Positions 25,727-34,528 of a stretch of DNA of 47,500 bases are shown here, one piece after another. The position numbers and the translations under genes were made by a program. The notes beneath the pieces are model-generated. The model was not told the origin of the DNA and ran no database searches. It saw nothing but the letters and a program-made list of their open reading frames with translations. The number at the start of each line of letters is the position of its first letter. The stretch's first letter is position 1. Origin of the DNA: Candidatus Omnitrophota bacterium (GTDB taxonomy: Bacteria; Omnitrophota; Gorgyraeia; Tantalellales; Tantalellaceae); the NCBI GenBank assembly GCA_014728045.1, contig WJMH01000002.1:1-47500 (forward strand), read 5' to 3'.

Positions 25727-26156
25727 CCGTCTTATCCTTGTCAGTCTCTTCCGCCGGACCTGATACCCCCCAGAATGGACTGGCAGGCTGGGTCGTGGTG
25801 GATTCGTAAAAGATATACTCCTCTATTTCAAGTTCCTGTTCTTCCCTGAGCTGGGGGGAAGGGGTGCCTCTCTCCTTGAAACTGAACCCCGGGAATGTTC
25901 CCACGAAACCTTCATCCAGCTGAGCGCCGTATCTTGTGGATTTGTAAGGTTCCCTGTATTCCGGAGCGGGCAATACATCGTATTCATCGCCTTGCTCGTC
26001 AGGCATGGCCTGGTATCCGCCGCCTATATCCATGCCCAGCGCCCCGTCCGGGTATTCGACTACTCCCCCTTCATCCCTCTGCTGGGATAAGGCAACATTG
26101 CCGCACATAACTGTCAGTGAAATAAAAAAGACCCAGCTTGCGATAAAATATCTCAT
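25719..26156 (-). CDS. Exported protein of unknown function
   Basis: I do not recognise this 145-residue protein. It starts with a typical Sec signal peptide (hydrophobic residues about 5-22, possible cleavage after ALS). The mature part is acidic and rich in Gly, Pro, Tyr and Glu, and looks largely unstructured, with no cysteine outside the signal region. Its gene lies between the PAS sensor gene (40-base gap) and the degenerate kinase gene, which it overlaps by 8 bases. It is therefore probably co-expressed with signalling proteins. It might be a periplasmic input or target of that system, but this rests on position only. Confidence 0.75.
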   Translation of the reverse strand: MRYFIASWVFFISLTVMCGNVALSQQRDEGGVVEYPDGALGMDIGGGYQAMPDEQGDEYDVLPAPEYREPYKSTRYGAQLDEGFVGTFPGFSFKERGTPSPQLREEQELEIEEYIFYESTTTQPASPFWGVSGPAEETDKDKTDE

Positions 26157-26196
26157 GATCTGTTACCGCCTTTCTGTCCCCAAAGATAAATTAAGA

Positions 26197-28353
26197 TCAC
26201 TCCTTACCCTTGCCCATGCTCCCGTACATCTCGCGTATGCACTGTGGGCAAAGTCCATGGGTAAAACTCGCATCGGTCCTTTCCGAGATATATTTTTCAA
26301 GGCTTACCCAGTCCTTTTCTTCCTTTGGATTACCACCCTCGACCCTCATTTTCTTACATCTGGCGCATATGGGCACCAAACCTTCCAGTTTTTTAATGTG
26401 GCCCGCCGCCTGTTCCAGTTCCTTGAGTTTATGTTCAAGCGCCCGGTTGGTGTTATCCAGAAGTTCCTTCTGCCGCCTTAGTTCCCTTTCGTTCTCCTTG
26501 AGATCGGATATATCCAGAATGGATATCACGCTCTTGACCATGCCGGGTATGACCGCGACAGTAACATATATTTCTTTTTCTTCCCCGTTCTTATCCATGA
26601 ATGAAAGTTCATAACTGCCGGGGGTCGCTTCAGAATCTATCATCTTCAGCCTGTGAAATTCCTTTATCCTCCTTTTATCCTCCTCCGGGATAAAATCGAC
26701 CAGGCTCTTGACCCCCTGAAGTTTTTTCTTGGAGTATCCTGAAAGTCTCTCGAACTGATCATTGGACATGGTTATGAGCAGGTTCTCATCCACTATCACC
26801 ATGGAGGATCCAGTATTCTCGAAGATCGTGCGGTACATTGCTTCGGACTGGCGAAGTATCTCCTCCATGTTCTTGCGGTCGGTTATGTCGGCGTATATAC
26901 CCAGCATCCCGAACACATTCCCTTCCGAGTCTACAAGCGGCACCTTACTGGTCAGAAGCGTAGCCTCCTTGCCGTCAGCCTGAAGCTGCGGCTCTTCTAT
27001 GTTCAGCATGGGCTTACGGTTTTTAATGACCTCCTTATCGCATTTCCTGAAGAAATCCGCCTCCTCCTTTTTCCAGGCCAGGTCGTAATCGGTCTTTCCT
27101 ACTATGTTCTCCGGCTCCCCCACCCCGGCGACCCTCGCGAAGTTCTCGTTACAGCCCTGGTAAACCAGATCCGTGTTCTTCCAGAAAACGTAATGAGGGA
27201 TATTCGACAAGATATTGCTCAAAAGCTGCCTCTGGCGGTGCATATCCTCCGTCATCTTCTTGCGCGCGGTGATATCCCGGGAGATGAAAATAACATTGAA
27301 CTCCCTGTCCAAAGAGCTCCAGACGATGTTCGCCGTAGCCTCTATATCCCGCCACTGCCCGGCTTTGTTCTTGAAGCGGTATTGCAGGGTCTCTCCTATG
27401 AACTTCTGCCCTTTCGAAAACAGGCTCCTGAGCCTGTTTTCGGTATATTTCAGCGCTATATTCTCAACTTGTTCGATATCTTTCGGGTGCATGTAATCAT
27501 ATCCCGATCTCCCGATGAGTTCCTCCGGCGAATAACCGAGTATGCGTTTATGCGAAGGGCTCAGGTATTTATAAGTACCACCAAGGGTCGTAACGGCAAC
27601 AAGGTCACTGGTATTCTCGGTTATCAGCCTTAATCTCTGCTCATTCTCGCGAAGAGCGGCTTCGGCTTTTTTCTGTCTCGAGAGGTCCCTTATGGCCGCC
27701 ACCCTCCAGCTGCTCCCGTCATAAGTGTATGTTTTGGCGCGAATAAGGATCGGAAAAGTGCTCCCGTCACTCTTTCTGCCGACTGCCTCATAGGGTTTTT
27801 CATATGCCTGCTTTATATTTTTCCTGACCAGTTCGTGGGATTCCGGGGCCACTATATCAATGACTTCCGTTCCAACGATCTTCCCCGGATCATACCCCAT
27901 CATGTCCGCGAGAGCGTTATTGGCCTCTATTATCTTTTTCCCGTCATGGACCAGGACTCCTTCCATGCTCGCTTCGGCGAGCATGCGGAATCTTTTCTCG
28001 CTCCTTCTGAGGTGCTCTCCGACACGTTTTCGCTCATCTACGAGCCTCCACATGAGCTTGGCGCTGTGGCCTCCGATGATCTCCACCTCGTCCGCTGTGT
28101 CCCTGAGAAGCTCTTTTTGAACTTCTTCACTGCCGGTAACGTTAACCACCTCGTCTATCTTGCCCTTGCCGATGAAATCAGCGTAATCCCCTGCGGTCGG
28201 AATGCCGGCATCCCGGGCTATCCGTAAACCCGGGGCGCTCTTATCCTTGTCGACCACTCCCGAGATATTCACGTAATCGTTGTCAAGAAGCAGTTCAAGC
28301 AGAGCACAACCGCCCTTGCCGGCTCCGACTATGAGTATGTTCGTTTTTTCCAT
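26197..28353 (-). CDS. Multi-PAS sensor protein with N-terminal Rossmann domain and C-terminal Cys4 motif
   Basis: The 718-residue cytoplasmic protein begins with a nucleotide-binding Rossmann-like domain (ILIVGAGKGG, residues 5-14, domain to about 105). Four PAS domains follow (about 120-228, 240-362, 375-493, 503-618); PAS2 to PAS4 each end in or near a DIT/DIS segment. A coiled coil (about 618-655) leads to a tail with two C-x2-C pairs (C663/C666 and C702/C705; PICARCKKMR and HGLCPQC). That tail recurs in many PAS and receiver proteins and may bind metal. No kinase, cyclase or phosphodiesterase domain is present. I took the ATG at 28353 because AAGGAAAG precedes it; the ATG at 28374 has no such site. 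Confidence 0.9.
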   Translation of the reverse strand: MEKTNILIVGAGKGGCALLELLLDNDYVNISGVVDKDKSAPGLRIARDAGIPTAGDYADFIGKGKIDEVVNVTGSEEVQKELLRDTADEVEIIGGHSAKLMWRLVDERKRVGEHLRRSEKRFRMLAEASMEGVLVHDGKKIIEANNALADMMGYDPGKIVGTEVIDIVAPESHELVRKNIKQAYEKPYEAVGRKSDGSTFPILIRAKTYTYDGSSWRVAAIRDLSRQKKAEAALRENEQRLRLITENTSDLVAVTTLGGTYKYLSPSHKRILGYSPEELIGRSGYDYMHPKDIEQVENIALKYTENRLRSLFSKGQKFIGETLQYRFKNKAGQWRDIEATANIVWSSLDREFNVIFISRDITARKKMTEDMHRQRQLLSNILSNIPHYVFWKNTDLVYQGCNENFARVAGVGEPENIVGKTDYDLAWKKEEADFFRKCDKEVIKNRKPMLNIEEPQLQADGKEATLLTSKVPLVDSEGNVFGMLGIYADITDRKNMEEILRQSEAMYRTIFENTGSSMVIVDENLLITMSNDQFERLSGYSKKKLQGVKSLVDFIPEEDKRRIKEFHRLKMIDSEATPGSYELSFMDKNGEEKEIYVTVAVIPGMVKSVISILDISDLKENERELRRQKELLDNTNRALEHKLKELEQAAGHIKKLEGLVPICARCKKMRVEGGNPKEEKDWVSLEKYISERTDASFTHGLCPQCIREMYGSMGKGKE

Positions 28354-28374
28354 ATCTTTCCTTTTTTGACACAT

Positions 28375-28824
28375 TTAACGTTTGCTTGCGGCGACCTCAC
28401 CATGTTCCAGATAGAATCTTCCGTTGGAGGCGTAGCAAAATTCATAAAAATCAGCACCGATCATAAGCGTCTCGAACGACCCGAGATCACCTTCACGCAC
28501 AGCGGTAATGATCTTCTGGCCTTTTTTCTCGCGCGAGACAAGCAGCGATGAGATACCTTCACTTATCATCACATTCGTTATCTCATACTCGGCGCCTTCC
28601 TCGATCTTCCCTTCCCGGTTATTGGTTATTATCTTGCTGAGCGTAACCGTGCCCCTGGCTTCGTCGATGAAATATTTGCATTCGAAACCGTCCCCGGACC
28701 TTTCGTAGTTCCCGTCTTCATAAGTTCCGCTCGATAAGGAACTTGCGGTAACTTCCTGGGCGGAGGCGCCCCCACACACTAACAATGCTGCGGCCAGCGC
28801 ACCGGTCATGATATATTTATTCAT
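28375..28824 (-). CDS. Exported protein of unknown function
   Basis: This 149-residue protein has a clear Sec signal peptide (hydrophobic stretch 7-20, cleavage expected after GGASA, before QEV). The mature domain looks like a small beta-rich fold of about 125 residues with two cysteines (FECKYF and YEFCYAS) that could form a disulfide. I cannot assign a family. The stop codon is directly followed by an ATG at 28374, 21 bases upstream of the start I prefer for the PAS sensor, so the two are probably transcribed together. It could bind a periplasmic ligand, but nothing in the sequence proves this. Confidence 0.78.
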   Translation of the reverse strand: MNKYIMTGALAAALLVCGGASAQEVTASSLSSGTYEDGNYERSGDGFECKYFIDEARGTVTLSKIITNNREGKIEEGAEYEITNVMISEGISSLLVSREKKGQKIITAVREGDLGSFETLMIGADFYEFCYASNGRFYLEHGEVAASKR

Positions 28825-28873
28825 CTTTTCCCCCTTTTTCGGTTGTATTTACCCTCACAAAAATAAAAACGGT

Positions 28874-29884
28874 TCATATTATCAGCATGGCGTCCCCGTA
28901 AGAGAAGAACCTGAATTTCGATTCAACCGCCCTGCTATAAGCTTCAAGAACAAAATCCTTTCCCGCAAAAGCGCTCACCAGCATCAAAAGCGTCGACTCC
29001 GGAAGATGAAAATTAGTGATAAGGCCATCTACTATTTTAAACTCATAACCGGGGTAAATAAAGAGGTTTGTCGCTCCCTTCTCGGGCCTGACCCCCTCCC
29101 CGGAAGAAGAGGCGCTCTCAAGAACACGCGTTGAAGTGGTTCCCACGGCGAAGACCCTGCCGCCATCGCTCTTTGTGCGGTTGACCGTTTCAGCGGCATC
29201 ATCACCTATCTCGAAATATTCCGAATGCATCCGGTGGTCCTCCACATTCCTGGCTTTTACCGGCGAAAAAGTACCGTAACTTGTATGCAGTGTCACATGG
29301 ACTATGGAAACGCCTTTAGAGGCAAGCTCTTCAAGGATCTCTCCGGTAAAATGAAGCCCGGCGGTAGGTGAGGCTGTGGCGCCTTCCTTTGAAGCGTAAA
29401 CCGTCTGGTAATCCTCCCTGTCACGCAGACTGTCCTTGCGCGTAATGTACGGGGGCAGGGGTATATGGCCCGAATCAAGCACCTCTTCTATATCAGAATC
29501 AAAGCTCACGAAACGCCCGACATCGGCTTCGCCGTGAACAACTGCCTTTATGCCGCTTTCAAGTTCTATCTCTTCGTTCTGCTTAATACGCTTAGAGGGG
29601 CGTACAAGCGCGCGCAGCTTCTCGCCTTTCGTATCAAGAAGGAAGATCTCCACTTTAGCCCCGGTCTTTCTTTTACCGAACAGCCTCACGGGAAGCACCT
29701 TGGTATCGTTTAGAACAAGGCAGTCCCCCGGAGCGATATGCCCCGTTATATCCCTGAAGGTCTTCTCGGTTATACTATGGGTCTCGCGGTCAAGGACCAT
29801 CAAACGCGATCGGTCCCTTTTCCCCAGAGGCTCCTGCGCGATAAGTTCCTTCGGAAGTTCATAATCAAATTCTTTCAGTTCCAT
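28874..29884 (-). CDS. queA: S-adenosylmethionine:tRNA ribosyltransferase-isomerase
   Basis: The 336-residue protein is a full-length QueA, which transfers and isomerises the ribosyl part of SAM onto preQ1 in tRNA to make epoxyqueuosine. Typical segments are the N-terminal YELPKELIAQEPLGKRDRSR, CLVLNDTKVLPVRLFG, the active-site ASPTAGLHFT and the C-terminal NFHLPESTLLMLVSAFAG. It lies 18 bases after the SpoIID gene. In many bacteria tgt follows queA; here the next gene is an exported unknown protein. Confidence 0.97.
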   Translation of the reverse strand: MELKEFDYELPKELIAQEPLGKRDRSRLMVLDRETHSITEKTFRDITGHIAPGDCLVLNDTKVLPVRLFGKRKTGAKVEIFLLDTKGEKLRALVRPSKRIKQNEEIELESGIKAVVHGEADVGRFVSFDSDIEEVLDSGHIPLPPYITRKDSLRDREDYQTVYASKEGATASPTAGLHFTGEILEELASKGVSIVHVTLHTSYGTFSPVKARNVEDHRMHSEYFEIGDDAAETVNRTKSDGGRVFAVGTTSTRVLESASSSGEGVRPEKGATNLFIYPGYEFKIVDGLITNFHLPESTLLMLVSAFAGKDFVLEAYSRAVESKFRFFSYGDAMLII

Positions 29885-29902
29885 ATCATCTCTTTACCCA
29901 TA

Positions 29903-31078
29903 CTAATCAAGCTGGCCCAGCTGAACGATCTTTGAACCGGGGTAATAATGCCTGAGTATCCATTCAGCGCTCTTCCATCTCAGAGCAAGACCGAAAGCCC
30001 CCCACTGGCACATGCCGACCCCGTGGCCCCAGCCATATCCGCTGAAAAGATAGAAGGTCGGATACTTCTTGACCCTGAAGTTGGCGCTTTTCAGGGTCCT
30101 CCTTCCTATGGCGGATCTGAAGTGGCCGGTTGATATCTCGAACCATTTGTTACGCGTCCTTATCCTCACGTACTTTAGCCTGCCCGACCTGTCGCGTTCA
30201 CCCGGGCGTATATCATCGATCCTGTTTACCTGGTAACCTTTATCCCTCAACTTCTCCGCTATCGTCTTTACCGGGACCCTCTCCTGCCACCTGAAATACG
30301 GCGACCACCTGCACCAGGGGCAGCGGACACCCCGCAAAGGCGCCAGATCCTCACCCCATATCACGGCAGCGTTCTCGGTCTTCCCTCCGCAACAGGAATG
30401 AAAATATGCGGGCAGTATCTTCCCCTCATACTCAAGAACCTTCCCTCTGGTGGCGTTGACCGCACGGTTGGTCCTCCATTTTTCGCATGACCTGCCTCCG
30501 TAGACCTGGGTATAAGTATCCGCGGTAAGATCGTAATACTTGTTCTTCCGCCGACGGGCCTTGGAAACGGCATAACTGCGCGAGGCTATGGCCTGCGCCT
30601 TCAGAGCGGCGAAGGGCCAGAAATGGTGAACTTCTTTGGACAGGACCCCCTTGAGATAATCCTCGATTTCCACCCTGTTCACCGCATCGATGCCGCTGCC
30701 CGTCCTTATAATATCCATCTGTCCCCTGTAAACTACCCCGTTCAGCCTTAAAGCGTCCCCCTCCTGCGGTATCACCCTTATCGCCTCGGTGAAAAAGGTC
30801 TTATCCGCGAACTTAATTCCCCGTGAGGAAGCCTTTACTTCAGTGCCTTCAGCGACCTCGGTTCTCTCCAGGAGGATATCTCCGGTACCCATCTCCTTTA
30901 TCTGGGCCTGGCCCCTTGCCGAGATGAGAACGGTATCCGCATCATGGGCGACTCTCACGCGCACCAGGAAGGGTTCCCTGCTAACCTGGCGGCCGCCGAA
31001 AGGACCGAAGAACATAACAAGCGCAAGGAGGACCGCGATCAGCACCAGCGCCAGCTTGAAAGATCTATGTTCGAACAT
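29903..31078 (-). CDS. SpoIID/LytB domain protein (putative peptidoglycan lytic transglycosylase)
   Basis: The 391-residue protein has one N-terminal membrane anchor (about 8-27), then a beta-rich region and a SpoIID domain from about 140 to the end. Diagnostic segments are GVLSKEVHHFWPFAALKAQAIASRSYAV (glutamate of the active site and the ALKAQA helix), YFHSCCGGKTE, and the C-terminal GYGWGHGVGMCQWGA. In sporulating Firmicutes SpoIID cleaves denuded glycan strands; homologues occur widely outside sporulators with less clear roles. The gene lies between DUF2905 and queA, an order also seen in other phyla. An envelope-remodelling role is likely. Confidence 0.94.
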   Translation of the reverse strand: MFEHRSFKLALVLIAVLLALVMFFGPFGGRQVSREPFLVRVRVAHDADTVLISARGQAQIKEMGTGDILLERTEVAEGTEVKASSRGIKFADKTFFTEAIRVIPQEGDALRLNGVVYRGQMDIIRTGSGIDAVNRVEIEDYLKGVLSKEVHHFWPFAALKAQAIASRSYAVSKARRRKNKYYDLTADTYTQVYGGRSCEKWRTNRAVNATRGKVLEYEGKILPAYFHSCCGGKTENAAVIWGEDLAPLRGVRCPWCRWSPYFRWQERVPVKTIAEKLRDKGYQVNRIDDIRPGERDRSGRLKYVRIRTRNKWFEISTGHFRSAIGRRTLKSANFRVKKYPTFYLFSGYGWGHGVGMCQWGAFGLALRWKSAEWILRHYYPGSKIVQLGQLD

Positions 31079-31085
31079 AAGAGAA

Positions 31086-31304
31086 TCACTTTCTTGTGAA
31101 CAGAAACAATAAGAACGAAATCACTATACTTACCAAAATACAGGTCGTTACCGGGAAATAGAACGTGAAGTTCTCCCTCCTGATCACGATATCGCCGGGC
31201 AGTCTGCCCAGCCAGGGGATCTTCCCGGATAAGAGGAAAAGCCCGCCCGCGAGCAGGAGAACTAAACCCAGTATGACAAGCATTTTACCCACAGCCTGCA
31301 ACAT
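31086..31304 (-). CDS. DUF2905 family membrane protein
   Basis: This 72-residue protein has two membrane helices (about 7-25 and 48-68) joined by the highly conserved loop GRLPGDIVIRRENFTFYFP, the hallmark of DUF2905. Function is unknown. In many bacteria the gene sits directly after ruvB and before spoIID and queA; here the second half of that order is kept (7 bases to SpoIID) while ruvB is about 8 kb away. Length is normal. Confidence 0.92.
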   Translation of the reverse strand: MLQAVGKMLVILGLVLLLAGGLFLLSGKIPWLGRLPGDIVIRRENFTFYFPVTTCILVSIVISFLLFLFTRK

Positions 31305-31309
31305 TCACA

Positions 31310-32032
31310 TCACCATTTTCTTATGGCCAGCATGATGACCTTGAAAAAACAATCAAAAACTATACCCACCGTGAGTTTTGACAGGTTACCGCTCCTGGGA
31401 TGGAACCTGATCGGCACCTCACTTACCCGGGCACCTTTACGGATAGCGCGGTAAAGCGTCTCGGTGCAGATGAAATGGTTCTCGCTCCTCAGAGTATACG
31501 GTTCTATCTTTGCGAGGATACTACCGGTAAAGCACTTATACCCGGAAGTAGGGTCCTCCACCCCTGTTCTAAGCAAACCGTTTATTATGTTCCTGGCAAG
31601 ACGGCTTATCAGCATCCTCACCAATGAACGCCTTTCGTCGCAGCCTCCCGGAACAAAGCGTGACCCCACGACGAGATCGTGACCGCTCAGAGCTTCTATC
31701 ATTTCGGGAATATACACCGGATCATGAGAAAGATCAGCATCCATTACGATTACGAAACGGACCCCTTTATCCAGAGCGTATTCCAGACCGTCCTTTATGG
31801 CATATCCCATTCCCCTGGGGCCCTCGCGCTGGATCATCTCGACTCTCGACTCCCGTTCGGATATCCCTCGGATTATCTCCGTAGTACCATCGGTTGAACT
31901 GTCATCGACGACCAGGACATTAAGATCTTCTCTCGTCGAAAGCACTTTCTCCAAAAGAAGACGTATATTATCCCGCTCATTGCAGGCGGGAATGAGCACC
32001 AGTTTCATCTGTTCATCGGAGACGCTCGTCAT
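31310..32032 (-). CDS. DPM1-like polyprenyl-phosphate glycosyltransferase (GT2)
   Basis: The 240-residue protein matches polyprenol monophosphomannose synthases: LVLIPACNERDNI, VLVVDDSSTDGT, the metal-binding VMDADLSHDP, VVGSRFVPGG and the ENHFICTETL segment. These enzymes transfer mannose (or another hexose) from a nucleotide sugar to polyprenyl phosphate at the inner face of the membrane. It has no membrane helices at its end, as in the short DPM1 form. The upstream gene encodes a GT-C type TPR protein that could use the lipid-phosphate-sugar. The sugar cannot be told from sequence. Confidence 0.9.
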   Translation of the reverse strand: MTSVSDEQMKLVLIPACNERDNIRLLLEKVLSTREDLNVLVVDDSSTDGTTEIIRGISERESRVEMIQREGPRGMGYAIKDGLEYALDKGVRFVIVMDADLSHDPVYIPEMIEALSGHDLVVGSRFVPGGCDERRSLVRMLISRLARNIINGLLRTGVEDPTSGYKCFTGSILAKIEPYTLRSENHFICTETLYRAIRKGARVSEVPIRFHPRSGNLSKLTVGIVFDCFFKVIMLAIRKW

Positions 32033-32039
32033 TTTAAGT

Positions 32040-34361
32040 TCAGTATCCCTTTATCTTGAGTTTCAACAAGGCGTTCCTCGCCGGTTCGAAATCCGGTTTA
32101 AGCCTCAAAGCTTCCTGCCACTCTTCCCGCGCCTTGTCATACATCTTTTTGCCGTAATAGGCCAGACCCAGGTTGTAGCGTACCACCGGGGACGCGGGTC
32201 TTTGCCTTATTATCGCCTTATACTCGCCGATAGCCTTGTCGTAGATCTTCCTGCTCAAATATATGTTCGCGAGATTGTTCCTTGCCTTGTAATGCGAAGG
32301 TTTAGACTCGAGTATCCTGCGGTACTGCTCCATCGCCTCATCAATTCTGCCCTTGGTATAATATATATTGGCCAGATTGTTCCTCGCGTTAACGTCTCCC
32401 GGATCGAGCTCAAGCACTTTTTCGTACTGCTCAAGCGACTTCTCGTAAAGACGTCTTTTCATCAGAGATGTCGCCAGAAGATATCTTAACCCGGGATCGT
32501 CGGGATAAAGATCGATACCTTTTTCAAGGACTTTTTCCGCTTCGGCGTAACGGCCCGATTTGATAAGCGAGTAGGCCAGGTGATAATGCGCATTGGGATA
32601 TATGGGGTCAAAACGCAGTGTTTCCCTGAACTGCCGGACGGCCTCATCGTACTGCGCCTTATTGAAACGGGCCAGACCAATCACAAAATGCATATCCGCG
32701 CGGGGCATGGGATTGTAAACATAACGGAAAAGCGCCCCTTCTCTGTTTTCGTCACGGCTGAACCCTTCTTCCTGAAGCGCTATGGCCTTGTCGTATTCCC
32801 CCATCGCCACATACAATAATCCCAAATGGTAATAAACCGAGCCGAGAGAGGGGTCCATCTGCCTGGCTTTCTGAAGCTCGCTGAGGGCTTTTTCATAATC
32901 ACCCTGCTGATAATAGATATATCCCACAGCATCATGTGTAATGGCCATGTCCCTGAGGGACAGGGACTTCTGGAAATATTCCAGTGCCCTTTCGGTATTG
33001 CCTTTTTCATACTGGTAGGCCATTCCCAGGTTATAATAGACGCGATAGCTCCCCGGGGAAGTTCCTTTAGTGGCTTTCCATAGAGTGACCGCGTTCTGCC
33101 AGTCGTTGTTCCTGGCATAGGTCCTCGCCGAATAGAGAACTGTCAGCAGAATGAACACGGCCGCCAGGGCCATCCTGTTATAGCGGAAAGCCTTGATCCT
33201 CGGGGACTGGAAAACCTTCCAAAGAACAGCTGCAAGGAATATGCAAAAACCCGCGCAGGGAAGATAGATATATCTTTCCCTTATGGGGAACTGCATAAGA
33301 CGGAAAAAGATATTCGAAACCGGGAGTATCGTGATGAAGAACCATCCCGCGCCGAAGAAGGCAAGCGGTGCCTTTTTCCTGATGGCGATGGCACCGGCTA
33401 AAACCGCAGCCGTCACGATAACAGGGACAAAGAAAGCGGGATCGGCCGCCGAAGAAGGCATGCTCCCCGGGAACATCTGCCCAAAAGGATACTCGACGCT
33501 GAGCCTTAATGGAAAGATAAAGAGCCACAGGTAGGTAGCTATCATCCTTCCCGTGAGAAGGAGTCTGGCCGGGTCGAAAAATCCCGCCCCGGCTTCACCG
33601 GGGTATGCCATGACACCGAACCTGACGAAAAGAAACAGCGCCGCCACGACAGCATAGCCGGCGTACTTGAACATACGGTCGCGTTCGATAGAACCTCCCG
33701 CGTAAAGATCACATAGGACAAGCACCGCAGGAAGCGTGAATCCCATTTCCTTGGAAAAACAGCTCAGGCCATAGAATAAAAGCGAGAGCGCGTAAAACAG
33801 CCCTCTTCTGCCCGCCTCCGGGGACACCGACCTCAGATATGTCCAGATCGCCCCAAGATAAAAAAGGGTCATTACCGCCTCATGCCGCGTGCCTATATTA
33901 TTCACTGTTTCGGTCTGGACGGGATGGACGGTAAAAAAAACGGCTGCCGCGAAAGGCACAAGAATACGGGCCGACCAGGCACGGGCTTCCCCCGGTGAGA
34001 GATCGTCCTCTGGCCGGGCGCCGAGAAGTGCGCACAGAACGAAATACAGCATTACCCCGTTCACCACATGAAACAGAACGTTGGTCAGGTGATAACCGAA
34101 AGCCTCGTAATCCCATATAGCGTTATCCAGAAAGTATGTTATCGTGGTAATTGGCCTGTATGTACCCTCTTTCGTGCCCCTGAAGAACCTGTCCCGGTCA
34201 AAAAGGAACTTAAGGTTGGAAAGGTCCCCGATAAAGGCGTTCTCCTTAACCGAATACCTGTCATCGAGTAAAAATCCGTTATCCAGGGAATTGGAATAGA
34301 CCAAAACACCCGCAATTACTATGAACAGAACGAATATTATCCTCAAGTGCCTTCGTTTCAT
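32040..34361 (-). CDS. TMTC-like GT-C membrane protein with nine TPR repeats
   Basis: The 773-residue protein has an N-terminal polytopic region of about 10-12 helices (1-410). An early double-aspartate loop (GFLLDDRYSV) and TYRPITTITYFLDNAIW recall eukaryotic TMTC O-mannosyltransferases and their bacterial relatives. The C-terminal half has about nine tandem TPR repeats (430-760), seen as repeated YxxLGxxY and A...Y..AL patterns. GT-C enzymes use polyprenyl-phosphate sugars on the outer face of the membrane, and a DPM1-like synthase follows 7 bases downstream. I took the ATG at 34361, just after the small upstream gene; one at 34391 would overlap it by 29 bases. Confidence 0.85.
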   Translation of the reverse strand: MKRRHLRIIFVLFIVIAGVLVYSNSLDNGFLLDDRYSVKENAFIGDLSNLKFLFDRDRFFRGTKEGTYRPITTITYFLDNAIWDYEAFGYHLTNVLFHVVNGVMLYFVLCALLGARPEDDLSPGEARAWSARILVPFAAAVFFTVHPVQTETVNNIGTRHEAVMTLFYLGAIWTYLRSVSPEAGRRGLFYALSLLFYGLSCFSKEMGFTLPAVLVLCDLYAGGSIERDRMFKYAGYAVVAALFLFVRFGVMAYPGEAGAGFFDPARLLLTGRMIATYLWLFIFPLRLSVEYPFGQMFPGSMPSSAADPAFFVPVIVTAAVLAGAIAIRKKAPLAFFGAGWFFITILPVSNIFFRLMQFPIRERYIYLPCAGFCIFLAAVLWKVFQSPRIKAFRYNRMALAAVFILLTVLYSARTYARNNDWQNAVTLWKATKGTSPGSYRVYYNLGMAYQYEKGNTERALEYFQKSLSLRDMAITHDAVGYIYYQQGDYEKALSELQKARQMDPSLGSVYYHLGLLYVAMGEYDKAIALQEEGFSRDENREGALFRYVYNPMPRADMHFVIGLARFNKAQYDEAVRQFRETLRFDPIYPNAHYHLAYSLIKSGRYAEAEKVLEKGIDLYPDDPGLRYLLATSLMKRRLYEKSLEQYEKVLELDPGDVNARNNLANIYYTKGRIDEAMEQYRRILESKPSHYKARNNLANIYLSRKIYDKAIGEYKAIIRQRPASPVVRYNLGLAYYGKKMYDKAREEWQEALRLKPDFEPARNALLKLKIKGY

Positions 34362-34362
34362 A

Positions 34363-34515
34363 TTAAAACCCCGCGTAAACCACCGGAACATTCAATGCGC
34401 CACGGTCCCAGACCATAACTACCGCAAAAAACAGCAGAAGCAGCAGTAACGGCAGGAGCATGATATGCCTGTAGTGATATATTTCACTTAAAACAGCATC
34501 GATCAGCCTTTCCAT
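34363..34515 (-). CDS. 50-residue single-span membrane protein with VVYAGF C-terminus (DltX/DUF5989-like)
   Basis: Translation from the ATG at 34515 gives a 50-residue protein: an amphipathic start (MERLIDAVLSEIYHYRH), one very hydrophobic helix (about 19-35), then WDRGALNVPVVYAGF at the very end. An AAGGAAGG site lies 7 bases before this ATG; an earlier in-frame ATG at 34560 would overlap the SGNH gene and has no such site. The C-terminal Y47-x-x-F50 resembles the tail of DltX and of DUF5989-type small proteins found with MBOAT acyltransferases. In DltX a C-terminal tyrosine is reported to carry the acyl group between DltB and DltD. An MBOAT and an SGNH gene lie directly upstream here. Confidence 0.75.
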   Translation of the reverse strand: MERLIDAVLSEIYHYRHIMLLPLLLLLLFFAVVMVWDRGALNVPVVYAGF

Positions 34516-34528
34516 ATATAAACCTTCC

